From SIG701 sp045577175 (GTDB lineage Bacteria; Bacillota; Clostridia; Oscillospirales; CAG-272), in the NCBI GenBank assembly GCA_045577175.1, contig JAZNHT010000037.1, positions 41,530 through 105,529 of the forward strand: a DNA stretch of 64,000 bases, written 5' to 3'. Within the stretch, counting starts at the first letter, position 1, and every line of letters starts with the position of its first letter. Below are positions 33,705 through 43,462 of the stretch, piece after piece. The position numbers and the translations under genes are program-made. The notes under the pieces were generated by a model that worked only from the letters and a program-made list of their open reading frames with translations, had not been told where the DNA came from and ran no database searches.

Positions 33705-36152
33705 ATGGCAAAATTTATTGAAAAAATCGAAAAACTCACGCTTCCGGTCGTGGCACTTCGCGGTCTTGTAGCGTTTCCGTCTTTGCCTATAAATTTTGAG
33801 TTGGCACGCGACATATCGATCTCCGCCTGCAACGCCGCCACGTCGGCAGATATGCATGTTTTTCTCGTATCGCAGAAGCAGATCGATACCGAGATGCCCG
33901 GCGAGGATGATCTTTACCGCGTAGGCGTTGTTGCGAAAATCCGTCAGACTCTCAAAACCTCCGAAGGCACGCTTCGTGTCGTTGCGGAGGGTGTTTGCCG
34001 CGCGACGGCTGTCACGTATTTTACCGAGGACGGTCACATCTCAGCCGACGTAATGTCCAAGACGGTTTCGCTTGATTCCTCCCTCGGCGGCGATGTAAAG
34101 GCAGAGGCACTGATGAACGAAGCACTCGATGCGCTTGAGGCGATGATTAAGCACATTCCCTCCCCGTCGGACGATCTGCTGCTTGCCGCAAAATCGATCA
34201 AGAATCCCGGACTGCTTGCCGATCTGATTGCGGCAAACGTGCTTGTCCGTCACGAGGATAAGCAAGCAATTCTCGAAATTTACGATCCGCTCCGCCGTCT
34301 TGAAATGCTCGCAGTTCTTCTCGATAAAGAATCCGAGCTTCTGCGCATGGAGTCGATCATTCACCAGCGCGTCCGCGAGCAAATCGACGAGCATCAGAGA
34401 GAGTACTATCTGCGCGAGCAGATGAAGGTAATCCAGGGCGAGCTCGGCATGGACAGCGCGGATGAAGTGGAGGAATACTACGAAAAAATCGCCAGGGCGC
34501 ACCTCCCTTCCGAAATTGACGAAAAGCTCCGCAAGGAGGTAGCCCGTCTGAATAAAACGCAGTTCGGCTCTCCCGAGGCGACTGTGCTCCGCACGTATCT
34601 CGATACCTGTCTCGAAATTCCGTGGACGGAGGAAAGCAAGGAGCGTCTGGACGTGAAGGCTGCGAAGAAAATCCTTGACGCCGACCATGACGGTCTTGAG
34701 AAGGTCAAGGATCGCATCCTTGAGTATCTCGCCGTGCGCAAGCTCGCACCCGATCTGAAAAGCCAGATTCTCTGCTTTGTCGGACCGCCCGGTATCGGTA
34801 AAACGTCGCTCGGCATCTCGATCGCCCGCGCGATGAACCGCAAGTACGTCCGCGTTTCCTTGGGCGGTATACGGGACGAGGCGGACATCCGCGGTCACCG
34901 AAAAACGTACATAGGTGCGATGCCCGGACGCATCGTGAACGCGCTGACACAGGCAGGCACGAAGAATCCGCTGATTCTGCTTGATGAAATCGACAAAATG
35001 TGCGCAGATGCACACGGGGACCCGTCCTCCGCTATGCTGGAGGTACTCGATCCTGAGCAGAACAAGGCGTTCCGCGATCATTTTGTGGAGATGCCGATTG
35101 ACCTTTCCGACTGTCTCTTTATTGCAACGGCAAATACGCTTGAAACCGTGCCGCGTCCGCTGATCGACCGTATGGAGATCGTGGAATTGACGACGTACAC
35201 GAAGAACGAGAAAATCTCGATTGCGAAAAATCATCTGATGCCGAAGCAGTACAAGCGCCACGGTGTTACGAAGCGCACGCTCCGCATCTCGGACGAGGCG
35301 CTGACGGAGATTATCGACGGATACACGCGCGAATCGGGCGTCCGCAATCTGGAGAGAAAAATCGCCGCTGTCTGCCGCAAAGCCGCACGCCGTATCGTTG
35401 AGGACGGCGTGAAATCGGTAACGGTCAAGGCGGAGAATGTGCCTGAATATCTCGGACCGAAAAAACTCCTCCCCGACCGCATTTACGACGAAGATCCTGT
35501 GGGCGTTGTCAACGGACTTGCCTACACGGAATCCGGCGGCGATCTGCTCCGTATCGAAACGGTCATCATGGACGGTACGGGCAAGCTGGAGCTGACAGGC
35601 TCGCTGGGCGACGTTATGAAGGAATCCGCGCACCTTGCGGTGAGCTACATCCGCGCCCATGCCGCCGAGCTCGGCGTGGCATCCGATTTCTACAAAACAA
35701 AGGATATACATATCCACGTGCCCGAAGGTGCTGTCCCGAAGGACGGTCCGTCGGCCGGCGTATCGATTCTCACCTCCCTCACAAGTGCGCTCAGCGGACG
35801 ACCGATCCACCGCGATATTGCGATGACGGGCGAGCTTACGCTGACAGGACGTGTCCTTGCAATCGGCGGTCTGAAGGAGAAAACCACCGCCGCATGGAGC
35901 GCAGGGGTCACGAAGGTGCTGATTCCGTACGACAATAAGGCTGATCTCGCTGAGATCGATCCCGTTGTGTACGAAAAGCTCCTGTTCGTTCCGTGCAAAA
36001 CTGCTGAGGAGGTTCTGCGCGTGGCACTCGTGCCCGATCCTGCGTCGCTTATGCGTGCACCCGAGGCGCAGACTGCCGAAAAAAACACTGCGCCGGATGT
36101 ATTGACGATCCCTGCGCACATTAAGCCACAGATTCCCACCACCGTAATTTAA
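33705..36152 (+). CDS. lon: ATP-dependent protease Lon
   Basis: This 815-residue LonA protease degrades misfolded and regulatory proteins. It has an N-terminal LAN domain (about 10-205), a helical region, an AAA+ module with Walker A GPPGIGKTS (about 361) and Walker B LILLDEIDKM (about 428), and a C-terminal protease domain. The Ser of DGPSAG (about 681) and the Lys of GGLKEKT (about 724) form the catalytic dyad. engB follows after 11 bases, the same pairing as lon-ysxC in Bacillus. Confidence 0.97.
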   Translation: MAKFIEKIEKLTLPVVALRGLVAFPSLPINFELARDISISACNAATSADMHVFLVSQKQIDTEMPGEDDLYRVGVVAKIRQTLKTSEGTLRVVAEGVCRATAVTYFTEDGHISADVMSKTVSLDSSLGGDVKAEALMNEALDALEAMIKHIPSPSDDLLLAAKSIKNPGLLADLIAANVLVRHEDKQAILEIYDPLRRLEMLAVLLDKESELLRMESIIHQRVREQIDEHQREYYLREQMKVIQGELGMDSADEVEEYYEKIARAHLPSEIDEKLRKEVARLNKTQFGSPEATVLRTYLDTCLEIPWTEESKERLDVKAAKKILDADHDGLEKVKDRILEYLAVRKLAPDLKSQILCFVGPPGIGKTSLGISIARAMNRKYVRVSLGGIRDEADIRGHRKTYIGAMPGRIVNALTQAGTKNPLILLDEIDKMCADAHGDPSSAMLEVLDPEQNKAFRDHFVEMPIDLSDCLFIATANTLETVPRPLIDRMEIVELTTYTKNEKISIAKNHLMPKQYKRHGVTKRTLRISDEALTEIIDGYTRESGVRNLERKIAAVCRKAARRIVEDGVKSVTVKAENVPEYLGPKKLLPDRIYDEDPVGVVNGLAYTESGGDLLRIETVIMDGTGKLELTGSLGDVMKESAHLAVSYIRAHAAELGVASDFYKTKDIHIHVPEGAVPKDGPSAGVSILTSLTSALSGRPIHRDIAMTGELTLTGRVLAIGGLKEKTTAAWSAGVTKVLIPYDNKADLAEIDPVVYEKLLFVPCKTAEEVLRVALVPDPASLMRAPEAQTAEKNTAPDVLTIPAHIKPQIPTTVI

Positions 36153-36163
36153 GGAGCGCGCGG

Positions 36164-36784
36164 ATGAAACTGAATCTCAACAACGTACAGCTGAAAATCT
36201 CCGCAGGTAGATCGGATCAGATTCCTGCCGACCGTATGCCGCAGATCGCCTTTTCCGGGCGGTCGAACGTCGGCAAAAGCTCGCTCATCAACGCGCTGAC
36301 GGGCAGAAAATCGCTCGCCCGTGTCAGCGGCTCGCCCGGCAAGACGATCACGATCAACTTTTACGACGTCGATCGCAAGCTGTTTCTTGTCGATCTGCCC
36401 GGGTACGGCTTCGCAAAGCGCGCACCTGCGGACAAGCTGAAATGGTCACAGCTTACGGACGGATATTTTACAAACAACAAGAACATCGATCTGTTGCGCC
36501 TTGTCGTACAGCTGATTGACAGCCGTGTCGGTCCGACGAAGGACGACCGCGATATGCTCTCGTATCTCAGACAGGCGAAACTGCCGCACATTATTGTTGC
36601 GACAAAGATTGACAAGCTGAACACTACGGAGCGAAACGCATTTATCGAAGCAATTCAGATCGATCCCGACGTGGCGGATGCGGACTGCATCATTCTCACC
36701 TCCGCCCAAAACGGAGCCGGCAAGGATGGTCTGTGGGAGGAAATCCTCGCACACGCCCATCTGGATACAAAGACAGAAAGCTAA
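36164..36784 (+). CDS. engB: Ribosome biogenesis GTPase EngB (YsxC)
   Basis: This 206-residue TrmE-Era-type GTPase is needed for late 50S assembly. G1 is GRSNVGKSS (about 31-39), G3 DLPGYGFAKR (about 75-84), G4 TKIDK (about 145-149) and G5 TSAQNGAG (about 178). AAGGAG lies before the start. lysA follows after 10 bases. Confidence 0.95.
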   Translation: MKLNLNNVQLKISAGRSDQIPADRMPQIAFSGRSNVGKSSLINALTGRKSLARVSGSPGKTITINFYDVDRKLFLVDLPGYGFAKRAPADKLKWSQLTDGYFTNNKNIDLLRLVVQLIDSRVGPTKDDRDMLSYLRQAKLPHIIVATKIDKLNTTERNAFIEAIQIDPDVADADCIILTSAQNGAGKDGLWEEILAHAHLDTKTES

Positions 36785-36794
36785 GGAGCACATT

Positions 36795-38096
36795 ATGAAA
36801 CCGTTACATCCCTGTTATGACATAAACGATAGCGGACATCTCACCGTCGGCGGTGCGGATACTGTCGCACTTGCAAAAACTTACGGCACGCCGCTGTACG
36901 TCATGGATGAAAATCACATCCGCCGCATGTGCCGTATGTACAAAGATGCATTCTCGAAATATTTCGGCGAGACTGCTGCACCCGTGTACGCAGGCAAAGC
37001 ATTCTGCTGTAAGGCAATCTACCGCATCATGGCGGAGGAAAGCATGTGCGCGGACTGCGTGTCCCCCGGTGAGCTTTACACGGCACACGCCGCCGGATTT
37101 CCGATGGAGAATGCGTTCTTCCACGGCAACAACAAAACGGATGCCGATCTCCGCTACGCGCTGGAGCTTGGCGTCGGGCATATCGTTGTGGATTCGCACG
37201 AGGAGCTTGCCGCGCTCTCTGCGATTGCAGGTGAAATGGGCAAGACGCAGAAAATTCTGCTCCGCATCACGCCCGGTATTGATCCGCACACGCACAAGAA
37301 AATCGTCACCGGCAACGTCGATTCCAAATTCGGATCGGCAATCGTGACCGGACAGGCGGAAGCAATCGTTGCCGCCGCGCTCAAAACACCGAACGTGATC
37401 TTGGATGGACTTCACTGCCATGTCGGCTCGCAGATTTTTGACATCGATCCGTTTGCGGATGCCGCCGAGATCATGGTCGCTTTTGTCGCCAAAATGCGGA
37501 AAGAATACGGTTGCTCTTTGCCGATTTTGAACATCGGCGGCGGCTTCGGCGTCCGCTATACCGAGGACGATCCCGAAATCGATTACGAAGAAAACATCCG
37601 TGCGCTCGGCGAGAAATTTGACGCCGTGTGTGCGCGCTATATGATCGAAAAGCCGACCATTCTCATGGAGCCGGGACGTTCTGTTGTTGCCGCGTCCGGC
37701 GTGACGCTCTACACCGTCGGCAGCGTGAAGGAAATCCCCGGATTCCGCAATTACGTTTCCATCGACGGCGGTATGCCCGACAATCCGCGCTATGCGCTGT
37801 ATCAGTCGATCTATACGATCGTCAATGCTGAAAAAGCGGATACAAAAGCAGACTATCCCTGCACCGTCGCAGGACGCTGCTGTGAAAGCGGTGATCTGAT
37901 CGCGGAGGGCGCGATGATTCAGCCCGTACAGCGCGGTGATATTCTTGCCGTTCTTGTCACGGGTGCCTACAACTACGCGATGGCGTCCAATTACAACCGC
38001 CTCCCTCGCCCTGCGGTCGTGATGGTGAAGGATGGCGAGCCGCACGTTGCTGTCCGTCGGGAGACGTATGAGGACGTTGCTCGTTTGGACAACTGA
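36795..38096 (+). CDS. lysA: Diaminopimelate decarboxylase
   Basis: This 433-residue fold-III PLP enzyme converts meso-diaminopimelate to L-lysine and CO2. The PLP Lys lies in YAGKAFCCKAI (about 62), with HCHVGSQIFD (about 210), the phosphate-binding GGGFGVRY (about 252), EPGRSVVA (about 293) and the substrate motif CCESGD (about 363). The start at 36795 has AAGGAG 6 bases upstream; the upstream in-frame ATG lies inside engB. No lysine riboswitch is seen, as the gene is internal to an operon. Confidence 0.95.
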   Translation: MKPLHPCYDINDSGHLTVGGADTVALAKTYGTPLYVMDENHIRRMCRMYKDAFSKYFGETAAPVYAGKAFCCKAIYRIMAEESMCADCVSPGELYTAHAAGFPMENAFFHGNNKTDADLRYALELGVGHIVVDSHEELAALSAIAGEMGKTQKILLRITPGIDPHTHKKIVTGNVDSKFGSAIVTGQAEAIVAAALKTPNVILDGLHCHVGSQIFDIDPFADAAEIMVAFVAKMRKEYGCSLPILNIGGGFGVRYTEDDPEIDYEENIRALGEKFDAVCARYMIEKPTILMEPGRSVVAASGVTLYTVGSVKEIPGFRNYVSIDGGMPDNPRYALYQSIYTIVNAEKADTKADYPCTVAGRCCESGDLIAEGAMIQPVQRGDILAVLVTGAYNYAMASNYNRLPRPAVVMVKDGEPHVAVRRETYEDVARLDN

Positions 38097-38121
38097 TAAA
38101 CAATAAAGGAGACAACGCGGA

Positions 38122-38814
38122 ATGCCATATGATGTAACCGCAAAGCTCATCGGGCTTTTGTATACAGTCCCGTGCGTGCTGATTGCACTCACATTTCACG
38201 AATATGCACACGGATATGCCGCGTACAAGCTCGGCGATCCGACGGCAAGAAATTTCGGGCGGCTTACGCTGAATCCGCTGAAGCACCTCGACCCGATCGG
38301 CGTACTTTGTATGATCTTTTTCGGATTCGGTTGGGCAAAACCCGTGCCGGTCAACACACGTCATTTCAAAAAGCCGCGCCGCGATATGGCGATTACTGCC
38401 GTCGCCGGTCCGTGCATGAATTTGCTTTTGGGATTTATCGGGCTTCTCATTTTTCGTATACTGGCACCTTCGTATATGAGCACAATTGTGAGTTCAGCAT
38501 TCACGGAAAATCCGTATACGTTCTCAACCACTGTGTTCTCTTCCGCTATTTCATTTATCACTTACTTTTATTCCATTAACGTTTCTCTTGCTGTCTTCAA
38601 TCTGCTTCCTATACCACCGCTTGACGGATCGCGGCTTTTAAGCCTCGCACTGCCACCGCGAGCGCATATGTGGGTTGCGCAAAACGAGCGCTACATCACA
38701 CTTGCACTTTTGGTTCTTTTGTGGATTGGCGCACTTGACAAACCGCTCGGTTACCTCATCAATCTGGTGTTCAGCGGCATGAATTTCCTTATCGGGCTGA
38801 TTCCTTTTCTGTGA
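38122..38814 (+). CDS. Site-2 protease family (M50) membrane metalloprotease
   Basis: This 230-residue polytopic zinc protease has the active-site motif TFHEYAHGYAAYKLGD (HExxH, about 25-31) in the first transmembrane helices. The third ligand lies in NLLPIPPLDGSRLL (about 165-175). Such small M50 proteins often precede scpA in Firmicutes. The substrate is unknown; regulated intramembrane proteolysis is only inferred. scpA follows after 9 bases. Confidence 0.9.
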   Translation: MPYDVTAKLIGLLYTVPCVLIALTFHEYAHGYAAYKLGDPTARNFGRLTLNPLKHLDPIGVLCMIFFGFGWAKPVPVNTRHFKKPRRDMAITAVAGPCMNLLLGFIGLLIFRILAPSYMSTIVSSAFTENPYTFSTTVFSSAISFITYFYSINVSLAVFNLLPIPPLDGSRLLSLALPPRAHMWVAQNERYITLALLVLLWIGALDKPLGYLINLVFSGMNFLIGLIPFL

Positions 38815-38823
38815 CGGTGAAAT

Positions 38824-39615
38824 ATGGAAGAACTGAAATACAGACTTGACCAATTTGAAGGGCCGCTGGATCTTCTGCTTACGCTGGTCGAGAAAAACAA
38901 AATCAACATTGATGACATCCCCATTTCCCTGCTCTGTGCGCAGTACATGGAGTACATAGCCGCCGCGGAAGCGATGGATGTGGAGCTTTCCTCCGAATTT
39001 ATCGTGATGGCAAGTGAGCTGATGCTCATCAAAAGCAAAATGCTCCTGCCGCGCAACGAGGAAACGGACGAGGATCCGCGTGCCGCACTTGCCGCCGCCA
39101 TGCTGGAGTATCAGCGTACAAAAGAGGCTTCCGTCTCCCTAACGCGTATGTTCGGTGTTTACGGTACGCGCATGGTGAAGGACACGGACGAAATCAAGGC
39201 GGACAATTCCTATGTTGCTGATCACAATGTCGAGCTTCTGACACGCGCTATGGTGCGTATGCTCACCGAAGTGCGTGTTACAGACGAGGAGGCAATCCGC
39301 CGCTTTGAGCCGCTCATCAAGCACAAGCCGATCTCCGTTGCCTCTGTCGCAAGCACCCTTATCAACACATTGAAGGATGGTACGCCGGTTACGCTGAACC
39401 GATATTTTGCCTCGGCAAAACGGTCAAAGCCTGTTGCTATCGCGATGTTTATGGCGATGCTGGAGCTGCTGAAATCGGGCTGTGTCCTTTTGGAAGAAAC
39501 GCAATACGCCGAAGACGGAATCATCTCCGCGGACGATTCTGCGACGATCCGTCTGAATCCCGATGCCGATCTTGAATCCATTTCAAAAATACTGAAGGAA
39601 AGCGCAAATTCCTGA
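38824..39615 (+). CDS. scpA: Segregation and condensation protein A
   Basis: This 263-residue kleisin bridges the SMC heads in the bacterial condensin. The N-terminal signature is LDQFEGPLDLLLTLVEKNKI (about 8-27), and the C-terminal winged helix covers about 185-260. scpB follows at once, the usual arrangement. Confidence 0.95.
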   Translation: MEELKYRLDQFEGPLDLLLTLVEKNKINIDDIPISLLCAQYMEYIAAAEAMDVELSSEFIVMASELMLIKSKMLLPRNEETDEDPRAALAAAMLEYQRTKEASVSLTRMFGVYGTRMVKDTDEIKADNSYVADHNVELLTRAMVRMLTEVRVTDEEAIRRFEPLIKHKPISVASVASTLINTLKDGTPVTLNRYFASAKRSKPVAIAMFMAMLELLKSGCVLLEETQYAEDGIISADDSATIRLNPDADLESISKILKESANS

Positions 39616-39638
39616 TTTGCCGCTTATGTGTATAAAAC

Positions 39639-40304
39639 ATGGAAAATACTGTGAATACTATTCCGCTTGAAGAATCCATGGATGTTGACACCAGACGAGA
39701 ACTGAAGCGCACAATCGAGGCAATCCTGTTTGCCGCAGGGCATCCCGTAAAATACGACAAGCTCGCCGATGTGCTCTCCATGACACCTGCCGGTGTCAAA
39801 AGTCTTGTGCGTGAATACGCCGAGGAATACAACGATCACCTCGGTACTCTTCCGCGCGGTATTCTGATGCTAACCTTCGATGATGGCTGTCAGCTCTGCA
39901 CCATGGAGCAGTACGGCGAGGCAATCCGCGAGGCTCTCGGCATCCGCCGCGGCGGAAATCTCTCTGCCTCCTCCATCGAGGTGCTCGCGATCGTTGCGTA
40001 CAATGAGCCTGTCACCCGTGCGTATATCGACACCGTCCGCGGTGTTGATTCAAGCTATGGCGTAAATTCGCTCTGCGACAAGCATCTGATTGAGCCGTGC
40101 GGACGTTTGGACGTTCCCGGGCGACCGCTTCTCTACCGCACTACGCCCGATTTTCTGCGTGTGTTCGGAATCTCCTCGCTTTCCGAATTGCCGGAAATCA
40201 CAATTCCGAAGGCGGGCGGAGCCGCAGCTGAAGAAATTCTCCCGATCGAAGAAGCATCCGCGGAAGCAGCAAGCGACAAGCCGACGGATGAAACAGACGA
40301 ATAA
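39639..40304 (+). CDS. scpB: Segregation and condensation protein B
   Basis: This 221-residue double winged-helix protein dimerises and binds ScpA in the SMC complex. It shows TIEAILFAAGHPVKYDKLADVL (about 26-47), the SSIEVLAIVAYNEPVTRAYID run (about 108-128) and LIEPCGRLDVPGRPLLYRTT (about 148-167). The acidic, Ala-rich tail is typical and variable. It is 23 bases after scpA with no clear Shine-Dalgarno. Confidence 0.94.
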   Translation: MENTVNTIPLEESMDVDTRRELKRTIEAILFAAGHPVKYDKLADVLSMTPAGVKSLVREYAEEYNDHLGTLPRGILMLTFDDGCQLCTMEQYGEAIREALGIRRGGNLSASSIEVLAIVAYNEPVTRAYIDTVRGVDSSYGVNSLCDKHLIEPCGRLDVPGRPLLYRTTPDFLRVFGISSLSELPEITIPKAGGAAAEEILPIEEASAEAASDKPTDETDE

Positions 40305-40328
40305 GACAACCACATAAGAGGTAATGCT

Positions 40329-41033
40329 ATGATCTTTTTATGGATCCTTGGCGTAATCCTTCTGCTTCTTGTTTTCCTTTTGTTCGTGGGTGTGAAAATT
40401 CACATCTCATACAAGGACGATCTCGCACTGTTTGTCTCCGTGCTCGGTATACGGATACCGATTTTACCAAAACGGAAGAAGAAAATCAACCACCGACAGT
40501 TTTCGTACAAACGGCACCGAAGACGGCTCCTGCGTGAATCAAAAGCGGCGCAAAAGAAGGAGCGGAAGCGGATTCTGAAAGAAAACAAGAAGAAGATAAA
40601 ATCCACACAAAAGAAAGGCGAAAAGAAAAAGCTGCCGCCGGATGATACCTCATCGGAGAAAGAGCCGTCGGTCACATCCGTGCTTCTCTCCGTAGTTTCG
40701 GATGTTCTGGAAAAATTTTTCGGTACGCTCGGTGTGGAGGTCGTGCGCATCCGTATCACTGTCGGCGGTCCGGACGCCACCGCCACTGCGCTTGCTTACG
40801 GTGCTGCCGCACAGGGGGTTGCGTACCTTCTTGAGCTTCTCGCAAACAAGACTGCCTATCGGCGTAAAAAAGCGGAGAACGTATCGGTTGCTGCCGATTT
40901 CCTATCAAGAAAAACAACAGCCGATGTCTCTCTTGTGTTTACCCTGCGCGTATGGAATCTCCTGCGCGTTGCCTTTGTTTTCCTTTCCAAATTCATTAAA
41001 GAAAAAATTCGCCGCGCAAGCGTGCAGACTTGA
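40329..41033 (+). CDS. DUF2953 (YtfI-like) membrane-associated protein
   Basis: This 234-residue protein has an N-terminal hydrophobic anchor (about 1-20), a highly basic Lys/Arg-rich segment (about 55-105), and a C-terminal part with GVEVVRIRITVGGPDATATALAYGAAAQGVAYLLE typical of DUF2953 (split here at about residue 150). In Bacillus the homologue ytfI lies next to ytfJ and is sporulation-associated; the same pairing occurs here. Function is unknown, but a role with the next protein is a fair inference. Confidence 0.75.
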   Translation: MIFLWILGVILLLLVFLLFVGVKIHISYKDDLALFVSVLGIRIPILPKRKKKINHRQFSYKRHRRRLLRESKAAQKKERKRILKENKKKIKSTQKKGEKKKLPPDDTSSEKEPSVTSVLLSVVSDVLEKFFGTLGVEVVRIRITVGGPDATATALAYGAAAQGVAYLLELLANKTAYRRKKAENVSVAADFLSRKTTADVSLVFTLRVWNLLRVAFVFLSKFIKEKIRRASVQT

Positions 41034-41043
41034 GGTACAAAAG

Positions 41044-41511
41044 ATGAGTGAGAGCAACAAATTGAACGACATTATCCGCACCTCCCTTGACAGCATCCGC
41101 TCCATGGTCGATTCCAACACGGTTATCGGCGAGCCGATTCAGACTGCGAACGGAACAACAATCATTCCCGTATCCAAGGTGTTTGTCGGTTTCGCCTCCG
41201 GCGGTGTCGATTATCTCGGAAAAAACGCTACCGTACAAACCGCGCCGAAGACCTCCGGCAATAATTTCGCAGGAGGAGGCGGTACAGGTCTGACCGTTTC
41301 GCCCGTTGCTTTCCTCGTTGTGGATGCAAGCGGTTCGGTTCAGCTTTTGAACGTCAACGAGCCGACCAAGCAGGCTGCTGACCCTGTCTCCCAGATCGTG
41401 AGTCTCCTTGAGCGTTCGCCTGAAATCATTGAGCGTCTGAAGGCAGTCTTTGCAAAAAAAGATACTGCGGAAGCACCTGCGGCTGAGAAAACGGAATCCA
41501 CTGAAGCGTAA
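41044..41511 (+). CDS. GerW/YtfJ family sporulation protein
   Basis: This 155-residue protein matches the YtfJ family: RTSLDSIRSMVDSNTVIG, then GTTIIPVSKVFVGFASGG (about 38-55), a Gly-rich loop and LTVSPVAFLVV (about 82). In Bacillus the homologue GerW is a spore protein needed for germination with certain germinants. The ATG at 41044 has GAGG 7 bases upstream and lies 10 bases after the ytfI-like gene. Confidence 0.9.
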   Translation: MSESNKLNDIIRTSLDSIRSMVDSNTVIGEPIQTANGTTIIPVSKVFVGFASGGVDYLGKNATVQTAPKTSGNNFAGGGGTGLTVSPVAFLVVDASGSVQLLNVNEPTKQAADPVSQIVSLLERSPEIIERLKAVFAKKDTAEAPAAEKTESTEA

Positions 41512-41589
41512 AGCTGACAGAATGTGTCTCTCATAAATCGCACCGCATCGGATACGATAGAAATATCTTATCCGATCGGAGTTGATATT

Positions 41590-42705
41590 TTGAAAAGATT
41601 CTGTCTCATCTGCGCTGTGCTTCTGTTTATGCACACCGCGGTATTCCCTATATGTGCAAGTCCGTCTGTCTCGGCATCCGCCGCTGTCTTAATTGAAGCG
41701 ACCGGCGGACGCGTCCTTTTGGATGTGAATGCGCACACGCGCCTTCCCATGGCGAGCACGACCAAAATCATGACCGCGCTTGTCGCTTTGGAGCATGCGG
41801 ATGTCGCGCAAACGGTAACCGTATCCGAAAAAGCGGTCGGAATCGAAGGCTCGTCCGTTTATCTGAAGGCGGGCGAACAGCTGACGCTTGAGCAGCTTTT
41901 GTATGCACTGCTGCTCGAAAGCGCGAACGATGCCGCTGCCGCGATCGCTGTTGCCCTGGCAGGCGATATAGATACGTTCTCGGAGATGATGAACGAAACT
42001 GCGGCGCGAATCGGTCTTACGGATACGCATTTTACGAATCCGCACGGACTTGATGACGACAATCACTACACCACAGCATACGATCTCGCGCTTCTTTCGC
42101 GATACGCGCTCCAAAATGAAGCGTTTGTCAAAATCACCTCTACCTATAAGACAACGATCCCGCTGAACGGGACGGAGGGAACGCGCGTCCTTGTCAATCA
42201 CAACAAGATGCTCAAAACCTACGACGGTGCGATCGGTGTCAAAACGGGCTACACGCGCAAATGCGGACGGTGTCTGGTCAGTGCTGCCGAGCGCGACGGT
42301 GTCACGATGATTGCGGTCACACTCTCCGCCCCCGACGACTGGCGCGATCATACCGCCATGCTGGATTACGGATTTTCTTTGTATGAATCCGTTTCATTGG
42401 CGGATGTGGGAGAATATGCCTGCACGCTTGACTGCCTCGGAGGAGATGCCGAACAGATCACAGCGTCTAACCACGCCCCCGTCACGGCAATACTCCCCAA
42501 GGATCGCGGACCGATCACCGTTCGGGTGACCGCCAACAGACCGCTTTGTGCGCCGATCTCCGCCGGCGACAAAATCGGCGAGATCCTCTTTTACGCAGGC
42601 GGCGAGGAGATTGCACGGACTCCCCTGTGCGCCGATGTTGATTTGAACACCGTGGTTACGGAGCGGACACTTCCACAAAAACTGAAAGACTTTTTCACAA
42701 AATAA
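41590..42705 (+). CDS. D-alanyl-D-alanine carboxypeptidase (DacF/PBP5-like)
   Basis: This 371-residue secreted DD-carboxypeptidase has SxxK (ASTTKIM, about 50), SxN (ESANDAA, about 111) and KTG (VKTGYTRK, about 216), all intact, plus a C-terminal PBP5-like beta domain (about 275-360). I choose TTG at 41590: GGAG lies 8 bases upstream and the product then begins with a standard signal peptide (LKRFCLICAVLLF). A GTG at 41524 opens the same frame but has no Shine-Dalgarno. Its place after the GerW-like gene suggests a cortex role, which is inference. Confidence 0.9.
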   Translation: MKRFCLICAVLLFMHTAVFPICASPSVSASAAVLIEATGGRVLLDVNAHTRLPMASTTKIMTALVALEHADVAQTVTVSEKAVGIEGSSVYLKAGEQLTLEQLLYALLLESANDAAAAIAVALAGDIDTFSEMMNETAARIGLTDTHFTNPHGLDDDNHYTTAYDLALLSRYALQNEAFVKITSTYKTTIPLNGTEGTRVLVNHNKMLKTYDGAIGVKTGYTRKCGRCLVSAAERDGVTMIAVTLSAPDDWRDHTAMLDYGFSLYESVSLADVGEYACTLDCLGGDAEQITASNHAPVTAILPKDRGPITVRVTANRPLCAPISAGDKIGEILFYAGGEEIARTPLCADVDLNTVVTERTLPQKLKDFFTK

Positions 42706-42708
42706 TTT

Positions 42709-43452
42709 ATGGAAACGAAAATCAGACTGCAAAAATTTTTCACGGACGCCGGTGTTCTTTCCCGACGTGCGTGCGAAGCGGAAATCCTCGCCGGAAATGT
42801 CACGGTGAACGGCGCACGCGCCGAGCTCGGGATGAAAATCGATCCGAAAGCAGACACGGTGCGCTGGAAAGGCATCGAAATCCGGTTTACAAACGGCCTT
42901 ACGAGCCGTACATACATTATGCTCAACAAGCCGATCGGATATGTCACAACATTATCCGATGAAAAGGGGCGGCAGAGCGTTGCGAATCTTATAGCGGATG
43001 TCGGTACGCGCGTCTACCCGATCGGGCGGCTCGATATGTACTCGGACGGACTTCTTCTCTGTACAAACGACGGAGAGCTGGCAAACAAACTGATGCATCC
43101 GTCGCACGATATTGCAAAGACGTACATTGTCACCGTCAAGGGGCATCTGTCCGAGGCGGAAGCCGCACGCCTGACCGAGCCGATGGAGCTGGACGGATAC
43201 AAGCTCCGTCCGGTTGAGATTCTGCTTCTTGCCGCGTCGGAAACGATGCCGGACGGTACGCCTGCCTCGCAGATTGAAATCATCCTGCACGAAGGTCGGA
43301 ACAGACAAATCCGCCGTATGTGTGATGCGGTCGGCATGAAAATTCTGCGACTCAGGCGCGTTGCCGAAGGAAAAATCACGCTCGGAAATCTTACAGCGGG
43401 AAAATGGCGACACCTCACGGCTGAGGAGGTCGCTTATCTGAAATCCATATAA
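42709..43452 (+). CDS. Ribosomal pseudouridine synthase, RsuA/RluB family
   Basis: This 247-residue enzyme has an S4 RNA-binding domain (RLQKFFTDAGVLSRRACE, about 5-22) and a pseudouridine synthase domain with catalytic Asp in IGRLDMYSDGLLL (about 105-117) and the closing HEGRNRQIRRMCDAVG motif (about 188-203). Family context in Firmicutes, next to scpA/scpB and dac genes, favours RluB (23S rRNA), but RsuA cannot be ruled out by eye. It starts 3 bases after the dac stop. Confidence 0.9.
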   Translation: METKIRLQKFFTDAGVLSRRACEAEILAGNVTVNGARAELGMKIDPKADTVRWKGIEIRFTNGLTSRTYIMLNKPIGYVTTLSDEKGRQSVANLIADVGTRVYPIGRLDMYSDGLLLCTNDGELANKLMHPSHDIAKTYIVTVKGHLSEAEAARLTEPMELDGYKLRPVEILLLAASETMPDGTPASQIEIILHEGRNRQIRRMCDAVGMKILRLRRVAEGKITLGNLTAGKWRHLTAEEVAYLKSI

Positions 43453-43462
43453 GGAGTCACCC

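Noticed and set aside
34041..36119. 692-codon minus-strand frame opposite lon
   Set aside because: lon is intact with Walker A, Walker B and the Ser-Lys dyad; the antisense frame shows no motif.
36785..36794. Lysine riboswitch before lysA
   Set aside because: Only 10 bases separate engB and lysA; no room for an aptamer.
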